Assembly (NCBI RefSeq): GCF_001949145.1
Contig: NW_019091382.1
Location: 757,819 to 821,818, forward strand
Source: Acanthaster planci
Lineage: Eukaryota; Echinodermata; Asteroidea; Valvatida; Acanthasteridae
Direction: 5' to 3'
Length of the DNA stretch: 64,000 bases
The notes under the pieces were generated by a model. That model was given only the letters and a program-made list of their open reading frames with translations, did not search any database and was not told the origin of the DNA. The position numbers and the translations under genes were made by a program. Shown here piece by piece: positions 63,791-64,000 of this stretch (its first letter is position 1; each line of letters opens with the position of its first letter).

Positions 63791-64000
63791 CTAAATTTAT
63801 AGTTTGGAGTCGTACAAGGTGTACAAAAAGCGATCCAAAACAATGCTGCATGAAGTTTAAAAAAGATTTTTCTTGGTGCACTGAGTGGAGGTGCATTTTG
63901 TATTTAGTTGAAGTAATAATGACTCGTGGATCAAGACAAGGAGCTGTAGAGCGCTCCTGAAACTTTTTGATGTTCACAAGAAAAAACTTTGAATCGTCAA

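Noticed and set aside
63354-63977. 207-codon - strand open frame
   Set aside because: Only the central 69 codons are the TSR exon; both flanks run through consensus splice sites into intron.

Overview
This is a eukaryotic, almost certainly animal, genomic window. Coding exons are few, small and GT-AG spliced, and most of the 64 kb is non-coding DNA with many short inverted-repeat (foldback/MITE-like) elements. Two host genes can be supported. One is a + strand secreted-peptide precursor (coding exons 27395-27481 and 49936-50088). The other is a - strand type I membrane protein with thrombospondin type 1 repeats (coding exons 63584-63790, 62361-62567 and 61175-61398), whose 5' part lies beyond the right edge. 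A dead non-LTR retrotransposon with a restriction-like endonuclease domain lies at about 13.8-17.15 kb on the - strand. Membrane TSR proteins, a prohormone-like gene, R2-like retroelements and many foldback elements suggest an invertebrate metazoan. The phylum cannot be fixed from the sequence.

Layout. 1-13.8 kb: intergenic, with foldback elements at 4.3, 5.7, 5.9-6.2, 7.7, 8.0 and 9.5 kb and a degenerate TGAC-type simple-sequence tract at 1.25 kb. 13.8-17.15 kb: the decayed R2-like element. 17.15-26.6 kb: intergenic, with two more degenerate GTCGGTT/CTGT tracts (19.0-19.45 and 20.1-20.4 kb) and a foldback at 21.7 kb. 26.65-27.48 kb: CpG-rich promoter region, TATA box and first exon of the peptide gene. 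27.48-49.94 kb: its single apparent intron, about 22.5 kb, with a perfect hairpin and three foldback elements. 49.94-50.09 kb: the hormone-coding exon. 50.1-61.0 kb: intergenic between two convergent genes, including a near-complete palindrome of about 0.5 kb with TTAA at both ends. 61.0-64.0 kb: the TSR gene, whose two introns hold three relatives of one foldback family and a 22-bp minisatellite.

The most interesting item is the peptide gene. A 20-residue signal peptide and short acidic spacer are joined in phase 0 to an exon with a Lys-Arg site, a 20-residue peptide with exactly two cysteines, then five arginines and a short acidic tail. This is prohormone architecture. The predicted disulphide ring has 17 residues, the same size as the natriuretic peptide ring, but the rest of the natriuretic signature is absent. 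I do not recognise the family; it may be an undescribed cyclic neuropeptide or hormone. No operons, CRISPR arrays or complete RNA genes were seen.
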